IMG/VR virus record: IMGVR_UViG_3300006916_000529
Span: 1-20,290 of that record
Source of the DNA: a virus
DNA: 20,290 nucleotides
Strand: one strand, 5' to 3'
The notes beneath the pieces are model-generated. The model ran no database searches. It was not told the DNA's origin and saw only the letters and a program-made list of their open reading frames with translations. The stretch's first letter is position 1. Every line of letters starts with the position of its first letter. This document shows positions 1 through 7,435 of the stretch, piece by piece. The position numbers and the translations under genes are program-made.

Positions 1-1
1 A

Positions 2-172
2 AAAGACGCAGCAACAGGTAATAGGCTGTTTACTGGGTTCAAGGTGCCTTTGGACGGTGATTACTCCCCAGCCTCTCTAACTAGCCTATATAACAACAAG
101 GAGCTTCCTAGGGAAAACTACAGAACATATGTTCTAACTAGAATCAAGAGCCCTGTCTGGAGAATTAAATAA
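2..172 (+). CDS. C-terminal end of an unidentified phage structural gene (partial)
   Basis: An open frame enters from the left edge and stops at TAA 170-172, giving 56 residues that end in SPVWRIK. The stop overlaps the next start codon as TAATG, so this is the gene just upstream of the tape-measure gene in the same operon. The fragment is polar and rich in Tyr, Asn and Arg, with no motif I recognise. Position suggests a virion or tail-assembly protein, but that is inference only. The rest of the gene lies outside the window. Confidence 0.7.
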   Translation, partial: KDAATGNRLFTGFKVPLDGDYSPASLTSLYNNKELPRENYRTYVLTRIKSPVWRIK

Positions 173-1770
173 TGTCTATCCTTGTAGCTACTATTGACAG
201 ATTAAACGAGACTATGGGTAAAACCATAGGAAGGCTAGAAAATTTAGCTGCTCAAGGTGAAGCTGCCCAGAAGGCTACCTTGTCCTTAGGTATGTCCTTA
301 GGTGGAGGATTTAACTCTCTGGGCGGCAGCATAGACGAGTTGAACGGTTCAGTAGGCGAGAGACTTCAGGTTGGGATAGCGGGCCTAAAGGAAGGACTTC
401 AAGGCAATACGACTGGACTACTAAAGCTTCTAAACGAGCAACAACTGCTTGGACTAAACTTCAGAGCTACAGCAAAAACCTTTGCTTTACTAGAAGCGTC
501 TTTAGGTTTGTCCAGAGAGGAGACCGTATCACTAGCTGGTGTTTTGAGTGAGACCAGTAAAAGGTACGCAGTAAGCACGGACAAACTAGTTGGATCTTTA
601 GATGCTTTACAGAGTAATATGCCCGCTCTTCGATCCGCAGGTTTGGGGGGCCTAGCTGAGGTTCAAGCTCAATTAGCTGGAAAACTGGGGCCAGCAATGA
701 TTCCATCTCTTAATAAGTTTATGTCTTTCATTAGCGATACCTCTATGGATACATTTAGTAAACTTAGCCTTTTAGGTATCGGAGATCTAAGAGAACAGTT
801 ATCATCGACTAAAGACAACCCAGAGAAACAGATGGCTATCTTTGTCAAAGCCATTCGAGAAGCTGGAGTGCAGGTAAATCTTCTTGCAGGGGACACAGAG
901 GAATTTTACACAGGGTTCTCCATTGCTACCGACGCTATCGGGAACGTAGCAATGTCTATAAAAGACATAAGTGAGAACTTAGATAAAAGAAAAGCTACTT
1001 TGAATGAGAATACTGGAATATTCACATCGCTGTTTTCAGTCATAAAAAATGACATCTTCGCCCCGTTTAATCAGTTATTCTTAGAAGAAATATTTCCTAA
1101 ATTAACCGAAGTAGGTATTTTGCTTAGAGATGCCATTTTACCCATAGTTTCAACAACAGTTGAAAAGTTACGAGAGTTTATTGATAAAAATTTCGGTAAT
1201 AATAATTTTAAAGCCTTTGCACAAAATGTTATTAATATTGGGGTTGAGATTGCTAACTTCTCAATTAAGTTTATTAATATGTCACTAAGTATTGGAATTA
1301 GGCTTTTTAATGCCGCTAAACCTATATTTTTTGTATTAGGTAACTTAGCTAAGGGCTTTATTTCCCTTTTTGATATAGTGCAGAGAATAGTTAGTATCTC
1401 AACTATTGGAGTTTTAGGAAAAATTAGTAGCTTTTTTACAGGAGACCCTCAACTGGGTCAATTTCAATTCGATCTTTTGGATAGAGCAGACTTTCAGTTA
1501 GATAACATAAGCTTACTCTCAGACATTAAGAAAAATACAAAAGAATCTGTTGAGGTTGGAAAAGTAAGACAAAACGAACTAACTGCCTCAATGAAGCTTT
1601 TAGACGAAACGATTAGAGTTATTGCAGATGAAGCTACGAATAGAGTTCTACTAGAAGCAATAGCAGAAAACACGGAAATTACAGCCGAGGAAGCTAAGAA
1701 CCCTACTCCCACCAGGGCCCCATCTAAGATTGGCATATACGAGTTTATGGATGAATTCGGAGGAAAGTAA
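172..1770 (+). CDS. Probable tail tape-measure protein (short, T4 gp29-sized)
   Basis: The protein has 532 residues. Residues 1-110 are helix-rich, with a glycine/serine-rich stretch near residues 35-60. A largely helical middle follows. Residues about 348-421 form a strongly hydrophobic block containing Ile/Phe-rich runs such as IGIRLFNAAKPIFFVLGNLA. The C-terminal quarter is charged and helical again. Helical proteins with hydrophobic patches placed just before the baseplate genes are typical tape measures, which fill the tail tube, set its length and may enter the host envelope on ejection. At roughly 1.5 angstrom per residue, 532 residues would give a tail of about 80 nm, comparable with T4 gp29 (590 residues, about 100 nm). 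A TGGAG at 158-162 precedes the start. The assignment rests on composition and position, not on a conserved motif. A hub or chaperone role is possible. Confidence 0.55.
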   Translation: MSILVATIDRLNETMGKTIGRLENLAAQGEAAQKATLSLGMSLGGGFNSLGGSIDELNGSVGERLQVGIAGLKEGLQGNTTGLLKLLNEQQLLGLNFRATAKTFALLEASLGLSREETVSLAGVLSETSKRYAVSTDKLVGSLDALQSNMPALRSAGLGGLAEVQAQLAGKLGPAMIPSLNKFMSFISDTSMDTFSKLSLLGIGDLREQLSSTKDNPEKQMAIFVKAIREAGVQVNLLAGDTEEFYTGFSIATDAIGNVAMSIKDISENLDKRKATLNENTGIFTSLFSVIKNDIFAPFNQLFLEEIFPKLTEVGILLRDAILPIVSTTVEKLREFIDKNFGNNNFKAFAQNVINIGVEIANFSIKFINMSLSIGIRLFNAAKPIFFVLGNLAKGFISLFDIVQRIVSISTIGVLGKISSFFTGDPQLGQFQFDLLDRADFQLDNISLLSDIKKNTKESVEVGKVRQNELTASMKLLDETIRVIADEATNRVLLEAIAENTEITAEEAKNPTPTRAPSKIGIYEFMDEFGGK

Positions 1771-2733
1771 ATGACAACACCAATTAAACCAAGAGACTTA
1801 GAAAAAAAGTCCATGTTAATTTTTGAGTTTCCTCAAGAGATGGGAAAAAGCCCTCTCAGAGTTACTCTACCTTTTTACGAAAATATAAACATTACTGAGA
1901 AGAAAAAAGCCAACTATAAAAAATATAATCTACTGGGCAGACCTAGCCAGTTGTACACATATACAGGATCAGACTCTAGAAAGTTTTCTATAGACTTTCA
2001 CATGAGCTTCGGTCATATTTTGGAGGAACATGGGGCTGCTCCAATAGAAGAATTCAGAACATACATTGACTCTGAGAACAAAGCTGTACAAATGTTAAGC
2101 TTTACCCAGGGAATGGCTGATGCCTTAGCCACAGTAATTAATGAAGCTGCGTTTCGTAGCTATTCTAGCGAAGCCAGAGAAAGATTTAATATTAAACCTG
2201 AGGAGCCAAAAGAATCAGAAGCTTTGAACAATGTACTAAACGGTTTAGGTAGTATCGTAGATGGAGCGTTGGGCGTGGTTTCCACAGTGAGAGATAATAC
2301 TCCAATACTAAACTTACTTGGGGGAGGTGGAGATACGGAAGGATTTGGATCTAGGATTAACTCTAGATTACAGTATGATAAGGTAATGGATTTAGTCATT
2401 TACTGGACTCACATTATTAGATCCTCCGTGACAAACCTGTCGGAAAACCCTATCTACGGACCTCCTATAGTCAGGCTTTTGCATGGCTCTCTTTTTGATG
2501 ACATCCCTTGTATTTGCACAAATTATACGGTTAGTCCTGTAGAGGAAGCTGGATATGATAAGGATACTATGTTACCCAGAAGAATTAAATACTCAATGGT
2601 CTTGGAAGAATTACGCGCTGGAGATTATCAGAAGTATGAGAGAGGAAATGTAGTTAAAAGAGATAACGTAGTTGGATGGGAAGCAGTAATTAATCCTAGA
2701 GTTGCAAGTATGGACCCAGGAGCAATAAAATGA
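1771..2733 (+). CDS. Tail tube initiator / baseplate protein (gp48/gp54-like position)
   Basis: The protein has 320 residues. The N-terminal half has beta-strand character with a YTGSDSRKFSIDF segment near residue 65. The middle (about residues 150-200) is low in complexity and glycine-rich, ending in LLGGGGD. The C-terminal part has a Pro-Cys-Ile-Cys-Thr strand near residue 245, followed by LPRRIKYSMVLEELRAGDY around residues 267-285. This strand-and-turn layout is what I associate with tube-like or tube-initiator proteins of contractile tails, which join the tail tube to the central hub. The gene lies between the tape measure and the gp53-like gene. The start directly follows the previous stop and has a strong GGAGGA at 1759-1764. 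No LysM domain is visible, although related injection-system proteins often carry one. The family call is tentative. Confidence 0.5.
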   Translation: MTTPIKPRDLEKKSMLIFEFPQEMGKSPLRVTLPFYENINITEKKKANYKKYNLLGRPSQLYTYTGSDSRKFSIDFHMSFGHILEEHGAAPIEEFRTYIDSENKAVQMLSFTQGMADALATVINEAAFRSYSSEARERFNIKPEEPKESEALNNVLNGLGSIVDGALGVVSTVRDNTPILNLLGGGGDTEGFGSRINSRLQYDKVMDLVIYWTHIIRSSVTNLSENPIYGPPIVRLLHGSLFDDIPCICTNYTVSPVEEAGYDKDTMLPRRIKYSMVLEELRAGDYQKYERGNVVKRDNVVGWEAVINPRVASMDPGAIK

Positions 2734-3035
2734 GTTCCTTAGGTAAAAATAGAGGACCTTACTCTATTGATTATAAAGCATATAAGCATAGAAAAGCAAC
2801 AGTAACCACAATACTGAACTCAACTCAATTTGATAATATTCTAGAAAATTTAGATACTGCTTACAAGTATAGCGTAGGCTATATTCCTGCGGGCTTCGAG
2901 CACCGCCCGGATCTCATTTCCGACCTGTTTTATGGGACCCCGGATAAATGGTGGTTGTTAATGTTGGTCAACAATATTTCAGATCCTTTTGAAGGATTTA
3001 ATGTTAACGATAGGATTCTAATCCCAGACAAATGA
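2730..3035 (+). CDS. Baseplate wedge protein, T4 gp53-like
   Basis: The protein has 101 residues. The diagnostic stretch is residues 59-88: RPDLISDLFYGTPDKWW, then LLMLVNNISDPF. It is followed by a LysM-like closing strand, NDRILIPDK, at residues 93-101. This matches the known gp53 family pattern: an Arg-Pro-Asp-Leu-Ile-Ser entry, a Tyr-Gly-Thr/Ser-Pro turn, a Trp-Trp pair, Asn-Asn-Ile-x-Asp-Pro-Phe, and a final Ile-Pro. T4 gp53 clamps neighbouring wedges together around the hub during baseplate assembly. This copy is about half the length of T4 gp53 and keeps mostly the LysM-like core. The start overlaps the previous stop as ATGA and is served by AGGAG at 2718-2722. Confidence 0.85.
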   Translation: MSSLGKNRGPYSIDYKAYKHRKATVTTILNSTQFDNILENLDTAYKYSVGYIPAGFEHRPDLISDLFYGTPDKWWLLMLVNNISDPFEGFNVNDRILIPDK

Positions 3036-5788
3036 ATCCTGAACAAGTACCAACAGCAAACGTATTAATATCCACTGAAGAATCTATTCTTCAAGAGGTT
3101 GTAGATAACTTGGGTATGAAAGGAGCTACCCTTTTCGGTGCTGTAAAGAAGTTACCTGAGGCAGATCAAGCAGGAATACTTTTATTTAATAATATAAACA
3201 ACCCTAATTTCCTGTCTTTCGAGCACCAATTTAATTTACCTGAAACAAAGGCAGTCCTTAGATTCATTGATCCCAAAGGAGAATTTGAGTCTAGTTTTTA
3301 TTCTACTGGTTCCATTTTTAGAGCCTTAGTTTCTACATCTAAAAAAGTTAGAGAAGCAAAGAAAGCAGAAGATAGAAAAGCAGCAAAGTCTCTCGATCTC
3401 CCAGGGCTAACAAAAAAAGAATTAGCTTCCTTAGTTAGAGGAAACTTAGAAAAATTCTTATACGTTGCTTATGGAACAGGTAACTCATCTGGAGATTGGT
3501 CTTCTATTCATAAGATGAAGATTCAAAGAGTGAACTTTACTTCTGATGGAGCAAGAGAATTTACTTTGGTAATGGTGGATGTCACTAAACCATTGTCAAG
3601 AGTAGGGAATACAGTCCTATTGAAGGACCGCATTGATATAAATACCTTAGGAAATACATTAGCCGTTCGAGGATACTCAGATAGAATAAGATATGAACTA
3701 ACAGCGTTCGGAGGACAAGTGTATGGTGACGGGGACGGAAAATACTTCCCCATAGACTATCACTTGCTTATTGTGGATATGCTTATTGATTATGTTAGAA
3801 AAGCTTCTGGGGGAGCAAATGTAATTTGTTTACTTCCTGATTTAAATACTTTATTGGAGGACTACGTTAGAGGAGTAGACGAAGCCTACGCAGGGAATAA
3901 ATCAAGCGGTCAAAACATCACTGCGCTAATAAAGTCTGTGGACGAAGTTCTAGCTGGATTAAGCATTAATCATGTTCGGAGAGGAGATATTCGACTAGGT
4001 TTAGATCCGCCTGGAGACAGACCGTTACCTACAGGTCTTAGATCTTTTTATGATGCGGTACAAACAGAAAACCGCAGGACCGATAATAATAATTATTGGG
4101 TAAATGGAATGTGGTACGCTAAACTTGAAGCAGAGTCTACAGATGGCTTACCTAATTTTATGGCCCCTATTGTGGAAATGATTAAATCCATAAATGTTTA
4201 TGCGTCCGCTCGCCCAGCGAACTACCCGATATCAATGGCGTATTTTACAGAATCAAATACTAGTCTGTTGAACTTTTGGGGAAATGAAGACAACCGGAAT
4301 AAATTTACTTTTAACGGGTTGAAGCCTTTTGATCCTACGGCTCCAACCATAGTCATGGGCCATGACGCTATGTTGTCTGTTTTATTATTTCCTAAAGAAG
4401 CAAAGAGCCCTATACCACTTCGATATATTCATCCAATTAACTCAAAGGATTTGGATGATACATACAAAAAAAATATATCATTAAATTACACTTTGAAGAA
4501 ACAGACTCGAACCTTTGGAGCAAAAAATCAAGTTCCTGATATATTTGGCTATAAAGAAAATTTATCTCAAGAAGCTTTGGATATTATTGAGTCGGAACAA
4601 ATCCCGGTATTTAGACATAACACAAGTAATCCTAATGTACTGAGTGTTGAAATAGACGATCAGAGCGCGGCATACGCTCAGGTATTAAGGTCCGGCTATC
4701 AGAAGCAAGTTTGGAGAACTGCCGTCAATTTAGGGGCTGCGGGCAAGGCAGGAGTTAGGGTTTCCGACTATCCCATATCAGACGTAAGCTCAATGAACGC
4801 AGCAATACAAACAAGTTTATACTCAGAGCATGGACCAGAGCTAAAAGATAAAGATATTATTAATGATATTGTACAAAGAACAGATGCAAAGTTTAGATAC
4901 GATAACAAAATAAAAACAAATGTACAGATAGCAAAAATAGTAAAAGATTATATAGAAAAACTAAGAAGTGACGAAGAGCTAACACTAAAAATCAGTCAAA
5001 GGGTAAACGCTAACCCAGGCGAACTTATAGTTAATATGGCAAATGAGCTTAGTAAGAAAACAGTTCGAGTTACGTTACAGTCGTTACCCATGTTTTTTAT
5101 TAGTAGCAAAACAGAATATTTAAACTCTCCTATTGTTCTTTTTTCTCAAGACGCTCCGATGATGAATCAAGTTTATCCTAATAGGACTAGATTTAATAAT
5201 TATCTAACTGGAGTATATTCTATCCTTGGTTACGCTCACACGATATCAGAAAATGAAGCGTCTTCAAAGTTTGTTTTAGCAAAAAGAAACTTTGACCCTG
5301 TAGGTACAGGACAAGGAGGTGGGGATGAAGGCAGAGGAGAGGAAATTCCGGGGGGTGACGAAATGACATATGAGTATAAGATTCGTGAGTTCTTAGAAAG
5401 TTCACCTGAGACAGTAGAAGTGCTTACGGAAGATTTAGAACCTGTGGAGGATAAGTTGTTCGTTACCCCAGAAGAACCAAAGGAAGAAGCCCCTGAAGTA
5501 ATTGAAGTGCCCATTACTTCAGAAATTCTTGACCCTCCTAAGCCTCCTGTGACTAATGAGAAAACACCAGAATATGAAGAGATTGTCACAGGACCAGCCG
5601 AGTTTAACGAGGCATTAGATCTTGGGTATGAAAATCCTTTATTGGTTAATCCGTTAGATTCGGGTGGTCCGAGGGTAAAAGAAATACTTGAAGCAGGGTG
5701 GTATGATTTTGGAGATGGGTTGGAGTGGTTTAATGGAGGCCCTACACCCCAAAAATTTTATGATAACCAACAGGAGCGGGAGGAATAA
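3032..5788 (+). CDS. Large probable baseplate central-hub protein (gp27-like role) with acidic C-terminal tail
   Basis: The protein has 918 residues. The N-terminal region holds strand-rich hub-type features: a FIDPKGEFESSFY segment near residues 77-90, and a YGTGNSSGDW turn near residue 148 followed by strands leading to DVTKPLSRVGN. Residues about 200-740 are mixed alpha/beta with no motif I can name. After a glycine-rich hinge near residue 760 (GTGQGGGDEGRGEE) comes a Pro/Glu-rich, probably disordered linker at about residues 775-865. The last 40 residues are rich in Trp, Tyr and Phe (AGWYDFGDGLEWFNGG). The spike gene follows after a 2-base gap, as expected for a hub/spike pair. T4 gp27 has only 391 residues, so if this is the hub it is greatly enlarged. 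Its start overlaps the upstream gene as ATGA with no good Shine-Dalgarno sequence, which suggests translational coupling. A different wedge or tail protein cannot be excluded. Confidence 0.5.
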   Translation: MNPEQVPTANVLISTEESILQEVVDNLGMKGATLFGAVKKLPEADQAGILLFNNINNPNFLSFEHQFNLPETKAVLRFIDPKGEFESSFYSTGSIFRALVSTSKKVREAKKAEDRKAAKSLDLPGLTKKELASLVRGNLEKFLYVAYGTGNSSGDWSSIHKMKIQRVNFTSDGAREFTLVMVDVTKPLSRVGNTVLLKDRIDINTLGNTLAVRGYSDRIRYELTAFGGQVYGDGDGKYFPIDYHLLIVDMLIDYVRKASGGANVICLLPDLNTLLEDYVRGVDEAYAGNKSSGQNITALIKSVDEVLAGLSINHVRRGDIRLGLDPPGDRPLPTGLRSFYDAVQTENRRTDNNNYWVNGMWYAKLEAESTDGLPNFMAPIVEMIKSINVYASARPANYPISMAYFTESNTSLLNFWGNEDNRNKFTFNGLKPFDPTAPTIVMGHDAMLSVLLFPKEAKSPIPLRYIHPINSKDLDDTYKKNISLNYTLKKQTRTFGAKNQVPDIFGYKENLSQEALDIIESEQIPVFRHNTSNPNVLSVEIDDQSAAYAQVLRSGYQKQVWRTAVNLGAAGKAGVRVSDYPISDVSSMNAAIQTSLYSEHGPELKDKDIINDIVQRTDAKFRYDNKIKTNVQIAKIVKDYIEKLRSDEELTLKISQRVNANPGELIVNMANELSKKTVRVTLQSLPMFFISSKTEYLNSPIVLFSQDAPMMNQVYPNRTRFNNYLTGVYSILGYAHTISENEASSKFVLAKRNFDPVGTGQGGGDEGRGEEIPGGDEMTYEYKIREFLESSPETVEVLTEDLEPVEDKLFVTPEEPKEEAPEVIEVPITSEILDPPKPPVTNEKTPEYEEIVTGPAEFNEALDLGYENPLLVNPLDSGGPRVKEILEAGWYDFGDGLEWFNGGPTPQKFYDNQQEREE

Positions 5789-5790
5789 CT

Positions 5791-6987
5791 ATGTTAGAAC
5801 AAACGATAATAAAGTCAGCAGAGGTAAAGGATAGGACAGCTATAGGTAAAGATGGAACTTTTATAGCAAAGTTAGAGGACGGCCAAGAGGAAATGGTTCG
5901 TTACACAAGTCCTTATGGAAGTGGAGCTAAAGCGGGTATAATTGCTGTTCCTGAGGTGGGTACGCCTATACTGGTTTGTCAGCCTATGGGAACTCTGAAA
6001 TGGTACTACATGGGCTCTACGTTTGAACCAGAGCTTCCTCCTAAGAATTCAGAAGTCGAAGGAGGGAAGTCTATCTTAGCCGATGAGGCTGCACAAAGCT
6101 CATCTCCTTTTGGAAGAGTTGATCCTAACATAGCTAAAACTTCTGGGGTAGTTAATAAAATGCTATTCAAGGGTAATCATGGTCATGGCTTAGAGATTTC
6201 AGATGACAAAGATGGAGTTTCTATCATGGGAGTAAAAACTGAACTTACTTCTTCTAACGGAAAAAAAATTACAATGGCGGATAGCCCAGGAATAGATTCA
6301 ATAAAACTAGATTCCGGCAACAACGCTTCAATAACTCTCACACAAAACCCTCAAGACAATCCTCAGAAGGGAGCAGCTTCTATTGAGATTGACTCCAACG
6401 GACCTCAGCTTCATGTTTGTAGGGAGTCAGATATGGAGGTTAGGGTTCTAGGTGGTGGAAGAGAGCTTAACATTATTAATTCTGCTAACGGCGTCCCTTG
6501 GGGAAAGATTGCAGGAATTCCTGAACCTAATCCAATAGCCACGGCAGGAAATGTTAACATACAAAGTGATCGAGGGGATATTAATTTATTCGCTAATTCA
6601 CCGTATACGGGAAGAATTTTTATTGAGACTTTAGCTCCGGGTGGAGCTAGGCAGTTTATTAAGATCGGCACGGCGGGGCCTGACGGATCTATTGTTTTAC
6701 AAGCAAACTCCATAGTTCTTGATGCTACTGGACCAGGAGGAACGATTGATATTAATGCTACAGCAGGAGTTTTTATCAACGGAGGCGCGGGGCCAGTGTC
6801 TACGCAAGGGACTTCAATAGAGACTCTAGCTACTGGGCCTGGAGGAGTAAACATTGAACCTGGGTCGGGCGTGGTTAATCTAGCAGGTGGAGCCGCTGCG
6901 GTCCCTAACTCGCCTAGATATGTTGAGAACACTAACCCTGCTGACATATATAAGGTAGACGACTATTTCGGTTTAGGAGTATTTTAG
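5791..6987 (+). CDS. Baseplate central spike: OB-fold plus beta-helix (gp5/gpV-like, no lysozyme domain)
   Basis: The protein has 398 residues. Residues 1-77 look like the OB-fold of phage baseplate V/gp5/VgrG proteins, including the VPEVGTPILVC strand and GTLKWYYMG near the domain end. The family hallmark where the spike begins is present at residues 128-140: GNHGHGLEISDDKDG, comparable to the GHxxExDDxxG signature of spike and VgrG proteins. From about residue 150 onward there are short alternating strands with many Gly, Asn and Asp, as in a trimeric beta-helix needle. A Gly-Pro turn recurs at residues 296, 314, 334 and 349. No lysozyme-type domain lies between OB-fold and needle, unlike T4 gp5. 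The C-terminal end (IYKVDDYFGLGVF) lacks an obvious metal-binding HxH tip. The start has a strong GGGAGGA at 5778-5784. The spike punctures the outer membrane on contraction. Confidence 0.85.
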   Translation: MLEQTIIKSAEVKDRTAIGKDGTFIAKLEDGQEEMVRYTSPYGSGAKAGIIAVPEVGTPILVCQPMGTLKWYYMGSTFEPELPPKNSEVEGGKSILADEAAQSSSPFGRVDPNIAKTSGVVNKMLFKGNHGHGLEISDDKDGVSIMGVKTELTSSNGKKITMADSPGIDSIKLDSGNNASITLTQNPQDNPQKGAASIEIDSNGPQLHVCRESDMEVRVLGGGRELNIINSANGVPWGKIAGIPEPNPIATAGNVNIQSDRGDINLFANSPYTGRIFIETLAPGGARQFIKIGTAGPDGSIVLQANSIVLDATGPGGTIDINATAGVFINGGAGPVSTQGTSIETLATGPGGVNIEPGSGVVNLAGGAAAVPNSPRYVENTNPADIYKVDDYFGLGVF

Positions 6988-6988
6988 T

Positions 6989-7435
6989 ATGGCATCATTT
7001 GATTTAGATACATTTCTTACGGCACAGGGCCAAACGGGAGCTGGACCTGTACAGGCTTTAGGTATGGCGTATGGTGTTCCTAGCTGTATGCTTAACTTGG
7101 CTTCTGATGTTCTTAGCTTATTACCTTCTCCGGTGCTAATTTCTATGAACTTAGCAGCACAACAAGGAAAAGCTAAAGCAAATGAGATTATTCAAAAATT
7201 ATTTAGAATCCTACAATTTGATTTAGGCATTATAACCTTTGATACTGAGACAGGAACCTTTCAATTTAAATTAGATGATGGGTGGCTGGGAGTTGATTTT
7301 ACCGCTCTCGGTGAAATACTATCTTTGATCAATGGACTAACCGCTTTCGGAGCACAAATCTACCAAAACCTTAATGCTGCTATAGATCAAGTCGAGGCAA
7401 TTATTGATTGTGTAGGTAAGTTTGGCGACTCATGA
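6989..7435 (+). CDS. Small unknown protein encoded next to the spike
   Basis: The protein has 148 residues and I do not recognise it. The first 70 residues contain hydrophobic helices, with GMAYGVPSCMLNLASDVLSL and then a Pro-flanked LLPSPVLISM stretch. Residues 85-105 look like a beta hairpin (IITFDTETGTFQFKLDDGW). The C-terminal part is another hydrophobic helix ending in AIIDCVGKFGDS. In T4-like and injection-system clusters the position after the spike can hold a PAAR tip protein, but no PAAR motif or histidine triad is visible; the sequence I read has no histidine at all. It could be a tip substitute, a membrane-active ejected protein or an assembly factor. AGGAG at 6975-6979 supports the start. 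It overlaps the next gene as ATGA. Confidence 0.8.
   Translation: MASFDLDTFLTAQGQTGAGPVQALGMAYGVPSCMLNLASDVLSLLPSPVLISMNLAAQQGKAKANEIIQKLFRILQFDLGIITFDTETGTFQFKLDDGWLGVDFTALGEILSLINGLTAFGAQIYQNLNAAIDQVEAIIDCVGKFGDS

Noticed and set aside
1-171. Frameshifted tail-assembly chaperone (G/GT-like) before the tape measure
   Set aside because: The 56 visible residues do not resemble a chaperone and no slippery sequence is seen in the fragment; too little of the gene is present.
5236-5589. Minus-strand open frame of 117 codons, rich in Ser
   Set aside because: It is the reverse of the Pro/Glu-rich linker in the hub candidate, where biased codons leave few stops. It has no operon context.
6178-6186. 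His-Gly-His in the spike as an iron-binding tip motif
   Set aside because: It is at residues 130-132, where the needle begins, and belongs to the GH-x-x-E-x-x-D signature. The metal-binding HxH of spike tips is near the C-terminal end.
6411-6947. Minus-strand open frame of 178 codons
   Set aside because: It lies wholly inside the spike gene on the opposite strand. Its Pro/Ala/Gly-rich composition is the shadow of the Gly-rich spike repeats, and no neighbouring gene shares its strand.
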